Notes under the pieces: generated by a model
Database searches by the model: none
What the model saw: only the letters and a program-made list of their open reading frames with translations
What the model was told of the DNA's origin: nothing
Assembly (NCBI GenBank): GCA_016235555.1
Contig: JACRKC010000114.1
Span: forward strand, 186,001 to 250,000
Length of the DNA stretch: 64,000 nt
From: Verrucomicrobiota bacterium
GTDB taxonomy: Bacteria > Verrucomicrobiota > Verrucomicrobiia > Opitutales > Opitutaceae
Reading direction: 5' to 3'
In this document: in pieces, positions 60,237 to 64,000 of the stretch
How positions within the stretch are numbered: position 1 is the stretch's first letter
How the letters are laid out: the number at the start of each line of letters is the position of its first letter
Made by a program: the position numbers and the translations under genes

Positions 60237-61139
60237 ATGAACCGCCTTTTTCCCCGTCTGTTCGCCGCGCTCGCCCTCGCCGCCTCCGCGCTCCCCGCCT
60301 CCGCCGCCCTCGACCAGGCCCTCATCGCCAGGCTCACCGGCCTCACCGGCACGTGGAACGAAGCCGAAGGCGTCTATAAAGTCACCTCGCCGCGCACCGA
60401 TCTCCCCATTACCGTGGACAATTGGAGGATGCCGCCGTTCATGGGCCTCACGTCGTGGGCCTCGTTCATGGCCGGCGGTAAACAGGAGGTCATGGTCATG
60501 GGCGACCTCGTGCTCTTCGAGGACGAGGTGAATCCCGTGATGAGCGCCGCGTTCGCAGGCGGCCTCGAAGTCACCGCCCTCCACAACCATTTTCTCCACG
60601 ACCAGCCGAAGGTCTATTTCATGCACATCGGCGGCGAGGGCACACTTGAAAAACTCGCCACGGGCGTCCGCCGCGCACTCGACCAGGTGAAGGTGGTCCG
60701 TGGCGCCGCCTCCGCGCCCGCCCAATCCTTCGGCGGAGGCATCCCCTCGCCGAGCGCCATCACCGGCAAAACCATCGACGATCTCCTGGGCACCACCGGG
60801 CAGGCCAACAACGGCATGTTCAAGGTCGTCATCGGCCGCACTGCCACGATGGAGTGCGGTTGCACGATCGGAAAGGACATGGGCCTCAACACGTGGGCCG
60901 CATTTGCTGGCACCGATGCCAACGCCGTCGTCGATGGCGACTTCGCCGTCCTCGAAAGCGAACTCCAGCCCGTCCTGAAATCCCTCCGCGCCGCCGGCAT
61001 CAACGTCGTGGCCATCCACCACCACATGACGCACGAGACGCCCCGCTACCTCTTCCTCCACTATTGGGGCCGTGGCCCCGTCGCCGACCTCGCCCGCGCG
61101 CTCAGGGCAACGCTCGCCGCGCAACAGGCCGCGAAATGA
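60237..61139 (+). CDS. DUF1259 (LppY/LpqO-like) exported protein
   Basis: A 300-aa secreted protein (signal peptide FPRLFAALALAASALPASAA) with two related DUF1259 halves: MGLTSWASFMAGG ... VTALHNHFLHDQPKVYFMHIGGEG in the first, GLNTWAAFAGTD ... VVAIHHHMTHETPRYLFLHYWGRG in the second. The paired His clusters suggest metal binding. A CGC motif (ECGCTIG) separates them. ATGA links it to the next gene. Confidence 0.88.
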   Translation: MNRLFPRLFAALALAASALPASAALDQALIARLTGLTGTWNEAEGVYKVTSPRTDLPITVDNWRMPPFMGLTSWASFMAGGKQEVMVMGDLVLFEDEVNPVMSAAFAGGLEVTALHNHFLHDQPKVYFMHIGGEGTLEKLATGVRRALDQVKVVRGAASAPAQSFGGGIPSPSAITGKTIDDLLGTTGQANNGMFKVVIGRTATMECGCTIGKDMGLNTWAAFAGTDANAVVDGDFAVLESELQPVLKSLRAAGINVVAIHHHMTHETPRYLFLHYWGRGPVADLARALRATLAAQQAAK

Positions 61140-61783
61140 AACGCCACCTCCCGGCACACTTCGCGATGGCTGCACTGCTCACCGGCGCCGCGCTGGCGCA
61201 GACCATCAACTTCGACACCGCCAAAACCGGCGAAGTCCCCGCCGGCTGGACCGCGACCAAGACCGGCAGCGGCACGCCGAAGTGGACGGTCGAACCCGAC
61301 GCCACCGCGCCCAGCAAACCGAACGTCCTCAAGCAATCTGGCGAAGCGACCTATCCGCTCTGTCTCCATGCCGGCACCGCGCTCAGGGACGGTTTCGTCG
61401 AGGTGAAGTTCAAGTCCGTCTCCGGCAAAACCGATCAGGCCGCCGGGGTCGTCTGGCGCGCGCAGGACGCCGACAACTATTACGTCTGCCGGGCCAACGC
61501 GCTCGAGGGCAACGTCGTCCTCTACAAAACGGAAAAGGGCAGGCGCAGCTCGCTGGATATCACAGGCCGCAAGGGCGGCTACGGTGTCGATGTGCCGGTC
61601 GCGAAGGCGCAATGGCACACGTTGCGCGTGGCGTTCGCCGGCAAGAAATTCACCGTCTTCTTCGGCGGGAAAAAACTTTTCGACGTGGAGGACGGGACTT
61701 TCACGGGCGCCGGCCAGGTGGGCGTCTGGACGAAGTCCGACAGCGTGATGCTGTTCGACGATTTCAGTTCCGGTGCACCGTGA
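61136..61783 (+). CDS. Exported DUF1080-like (LamG/jelly-roll) protein
   Basis: A 215-aa secreted protein with a jelly-roll pattern: INFDTAKTGEVPAGWTATKTGSG, DGFVEVKFKSVSGKTDQAAG, VWRAQDADNYYVCRANALEGN and VAKAQWHTLRVAFAGKKFTVFFGGKKLF. This is the 3-keto-disaccharide hydrolase/DUF1080 lineage, often used for binding sugars or polymers. It is coupled to the gene before (ATGA) and after (GTGA). Confidence 0.8.
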   Translation: MKRHLPAHFAMAALLTGAALAQTINFDTAKTGEVPAGWTATKTGSGTPKWTVEPDATAPSKPNVLKQSGEATYPLCLHAGTALRDGFVEVKFKSVSGKTDQAAGVVWRAQDADNYYVCRANALEGNVVLYKTEKGRRSSLDITGRKGGYGVDVPVAKAQWHTLRVAFAGKKFTVFFGGKKLFDVEDGTFTGAGQVGVWTKSDSVMLFDDFSSGAP

Positions 61784-62550
61784 ACGCGCGGGTTCCGCTC
61801 ACGGTCGCGGCGGCGCTCTTCGCCTTCGCGGCGCGCTGCCCGGCGCCGCCACCGCTCGTGACCGGCGATGTCCCGGTGGCAGACCCGGGCACGTTCGAGC
61901 TCTACGCGGGCTTTCGCTATCAGGACACCGGCCGCATCGAGCGGCAGGTGCCGCACGTCGAGTTGGTCTACGGCCTCACCGAGCGCTGGGAAGTTTCGAC
62001 CGAGACCAACTACCTCTCCCGCACCGGCCGCCGCGGCTTCGACGATCTCACGCTCGCCACCAAGGCCCTGCTCGTGGCGAAGACGCCCGCCTCCCCAATG
62101 CTCGGCGCGAGCTACGAATTGAAACTCGCCAACAGCGACGCCGCTCGCGGACTCGGCAGCGGCGGCCGCGAGCACGAACTTCGATTGCGCGCGCAGCAGA
62201 CGTTCGGCGCGCTCACACCGGTCCTCAACGTCGGCCGCGTCCTCGTGGCCGACGTGACCATCGGCGGGGCGGGTGCGCCGCGGCAGGATGCATGGCGCGC
62301 CAGCTTCGCGCAGGAGTGGCAGTTGGTGCCGGCCACGAAACTTCTCGGCGAGATCCACTGGCGCACCGCCGATGAGCCCGGCGAAACGCACCGGCTCGGC
62401 TGGAACGCCGGCCTCAAGCGGCGCCTCCCCGCGGGCCTTTCCGCCCACGCCGCCGTCGGCGGAAGCCTGCGGCCCGGCGATCGCGGCGGCCCCGCGCTGC
62501 GCGTTTACACCGGTTTGAAGTGGGAATTCGCCGCGCCGTGGCGGCCGTAG
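61780..62550 (+). CDS. Putative outer-membrane barrel protein, 256 aa
   Basis: Starts with GTG in a GTGA overlap. A signal-like start (VPLTVAAALFAFAARCPA) is followed by alternating strands (FELYAGFRYQDTGRIERQ, VELVYGLTERWEVSTETNYL, ASYELKLANSDAARG) and a C-terminal RVYTGLKWEFAAPWRP. The pattern fits transporter-like barrels of the MetA/phenol-degradation type. It completes the three-gene exported operon behind the inverted repeat. Confidence 0.7.
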   Translation: MNARVPLTVAAALFAFAARCPAPPPLVTGDVPVADPGTFELYAGFRYQDTGRIERQVPHVELVYGLTERWEVSTETNYLSRTGRRGFDDLTLATKALLVAKTPASPMLGASYELKLANSDAARGLGSGGREHELRLRAQQTFGALTPVLNVGRVLVADVTIGGAGAPRQDAWRASFAQEWQLVPATKLLGEIHWRTADEPGETHRLGWNAGLKRRLPAGLSAHAAVGGSLRPGDRGGPALRVYTGLKWEFAAPWRP

Positions 62551-62824
62551 GCGCAAGTCGCTTTTCGCGCGGACGGCCGCACCCTCCTTCCGTCGGTGTC
62601 ATCGGGCGCATCTCAGTTTTCTGCAATGTGACCGCACCGCAGGGGTGGGGCGGGCGCTCCGCGCACGGCCAGCGCGTGGCGATGCCCGCTCGTTCCTGGC
62701 CGCCCGCGGAGCGGCCGGCCCACCTTTCGGCTTGCTGCAAGAAAGTGAGATGCGCCCGGTGTCATCGCAGAAAGCCCTTCCGGTTTGACAACCACGCACG
62801 TCTCGCGCCTTGTCCGCGCGAAGC

Positions 62825-63205
62825 ATGCGCCGCCGGCGTTCCCTCACTGCATGGCTGTTGCTGGCCCTCTGGTTGCCGGCGACGCTGCATTGCGCACTGG
62901 AGACCGCCGGCGTCGATATCGCCTTTCTGTGCCACGACCACGACGCGAACGAGTCACCGGCCGAGCATTGCGCAGATGATTCGTGCCACGCGCTCGAAGG
63001 CTCGGCGCTCGCCGCCTTCACGTTCACGAAGCTGGTCGGCGCGACCATTTTTTCCGTCGTCGCGCTGCTGCCCGAGCCGATCGAGGTTCCCTCTGCATCG
63101 GTGCGCCCCGAACGCACCGACGTTCCCCGCGAACTCCAGCGAAGTTGGCAGTTCTACACGCGCGCGGCGCCGCCTTCGCGCGCGCCGTCCGTTGGCGTTT
63201 CTTAA
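62825..63205 (+). CDS. Small exported hypothetical protein before an efflux gene, 126 aa
   Basis: It has a signal or anchor segment (SLTAWLLLALWLPATLHC) and then a Cys/His/Asp-rich piece, FLCHDHDANESPAEHCADDSCHALEG, given here only as its landmarks CHDHD and DDSCHALEG. This looks like the small metal-binding proteins found just ahead of CzcC/CusC operons. An ATG at 62810 would add five residues. Confidence 0.6.
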   Translation: MRRRRSLTAWLLLALWLPATLHCALETAGVDIAFLCHDHDANESPAEHCADDSCHALEGSALAAFTFTKLVGATIFSVVALLPEPIEVPSASVRPERTDVPRELQRSWQFYTRAAPPSRAPSVGVS

Positions 63206-63322
63206 ACTCGCTTAGCGAGTCCTCGGTTCGCGTCGCGTGCAGATTTGCACGCCCGCCTTCTGTCTTTCTCCGCGGAGCTCCGTGCCCGCGGGCACCGCTC
63301 CACCACCCTGCGTCTGATTGCC

Positions 63323-64000
63323 ATGAAATTTCTCCTGCTCGCCCTTTCCCTCCTCGCCGCACTCCCCCTCGCCGCTTCCGCCGCTGATCGCACGCTCACC
63401 CTCGCGGATGCGCTCGCGCGCGTCGAAGCCGGCCATCCGTTTTTCCGCACCAGGGACGCCGAATCGCGCCTCGCCGCCGCCCGCGCCACGCACGCCACCG
63501 CGCGGCCCGCCGCCGAGGTGTCGCTGCAACTCGAAAACGCCCTCGGCAACGGCGAACTCAGCGCGCTGCGCAGTCTCGAAGCCACGCTACAACTCAGCCG
63601 TGCGCTCGATCTCGCCGACCTCCGCTCGGCGCGCGCCGCCGTCGCCGCGGCCCGCAACAGCGCCGAGCATCTCGCGTGGGAGGAACGCCGCCGCGAACTT
63701 CACGCCGAGGCCGCCTGCCGCTTCATTCGCGTCGTCGCCGCCCAGTCCGAACTCAGCGCCACTCGCGAATTCGCCGACCTCGCCGCCAGGACCGCCGACG
63801 CCACCGTGGCGCACGCCCGCGCCAACGTCGCGTCCCCCGCCGATGTCGCCCGCGCGCGCCTCGCGCTCGCCGACGCCCGCCTCGAGGCCGAGCACGCCGA
63901 GCACCTCCTCGAATCCGCACGTCACTCGCTCGCCTCGCTCTGGGGGGCGAGCACGCCTGATTTCGACACCGCAACCGCCTCACTCGCCGCCCTCCCCGCC
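63323..64000 (+). CDS. TolC-family outer membrane efflux protein, 3' end beyond the window
   Basis: 226 codons are visible with no stop. A signal peptide (MKFLLLALSLLAALPLAASA) is followed by the TolC repeat: LTLADALARVEAGHPFF, then long helices with ARATHATARPAAEVSLQLEN and LSRALDLADLRSARAAVAAA. The opening resembles CzcC/CusC-type proteins of heavy-metal RND pumps. The rest of the pump would be to the right. Confidence 0.88.
   Translation, partial: MKFLLLALSLLAALPLAASAADRTLTLADALARVEAGHPFFRTRDAESRLAAARATHATARPAAEVSLQLENALGNGELSALRSLEATLQLSRALDLADLRSARAAVAAARNSAEHLAWEERRRELHAEAACRFIRVVAAQSELSATREFADLAARTADATVAHARANVASPADVARARLALADARLEAEHAEHLLESARHSLASLWGASTPDFDTATASLAALPA

Overview
The window is GC-rich DNA whose gene content suggests a Verrucomicrobiota bacterium near Opitutaceae. 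The grounds are paired ECF sigma and anti-sigma genes, an arsenosugar cluster, a DUF255 protein, 'GTAGCGGCGGGCG' palindromes and 'AACGCAGAG' repeats. No 16S rRNA is present, so this assignment is inference.

Layout. 1-7463 is the cargo or transfer end of a conjugative element: a MobF (TrwC/TraI-like) relaxase with an inverted repeat just upstream, then repeats and a tightly coupled HTH / ParA / membrane-protein operon. 7464-8101 has no gene. 8102-12727 is a small redox module (DsrE, flavin-binding PNPOx-like protein, SDR, glutaredoxin, HPP, secreted cysteine hydrolase) divergent from an AraC regulator, with a phased operator array between them. 12848-22907 holds a deaminase, DUF547, and a five-gene leftward unit (ECF sigma, anti-sigma, 39-aa exported peptide, radical SAM enzyme, Lgt-like membrane protein), then DUF3750, an AhpD-like protein, a sensor kinase and DUF3179. 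22975-34214 holds a START-domain protein, a flavin disulfide reductase, a TVP38 protein, small membrane peptides, thiol enzymes and four glycosyltransferase units. 34260-40136 is an arsenosugar region: ArsS radical SAM, porin, PiT transporter, ArsM-like methyltransferase and a second sigma/anti-sigma pair. 40341-45064 holds a peroxiredoxin, DUF255, TfoX-N, an HxlR regulator and the C-terminal remnant of a sigma factor. 45543-47041 is an AbiEi/AbiEii type IV toxin-antitoxin pair, followed at 47239-47263 by what looks like a tRNA-Glu 3' end. 47830-54934 is a complete leftward phosphate operon (porin, PstSCAB, PhoU, PhoB). 55246-64000 holds an orphan secreted protein, a CLC channel, ChrB, a DUF1259 operon and the start of a TolC-type efflux gene.

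Main discovery. A promoter-like motif, GGAATAA-N14-CGTC, occurs with invariant 14-base spacing in front of both ECF sigma genes, arsS, the sensor kinase, DUF3750, DUF547 and a pair of tiny ORFs. Looser copies precede the deaminase, an AhpD-like gene, a peroxiredoxin and the TVP38 gene. In most strong cases the start codon lies only 12-16 bases past the -10 element, which predicts nearly leaderless mRNAs. The scattered genes of 12.8-40.9 kb therefore look like one ECF regulon joining thiol/oxidant defence, arsenosugar synthesis and an undescribed peptide / radical SAM / Lgt-like system.
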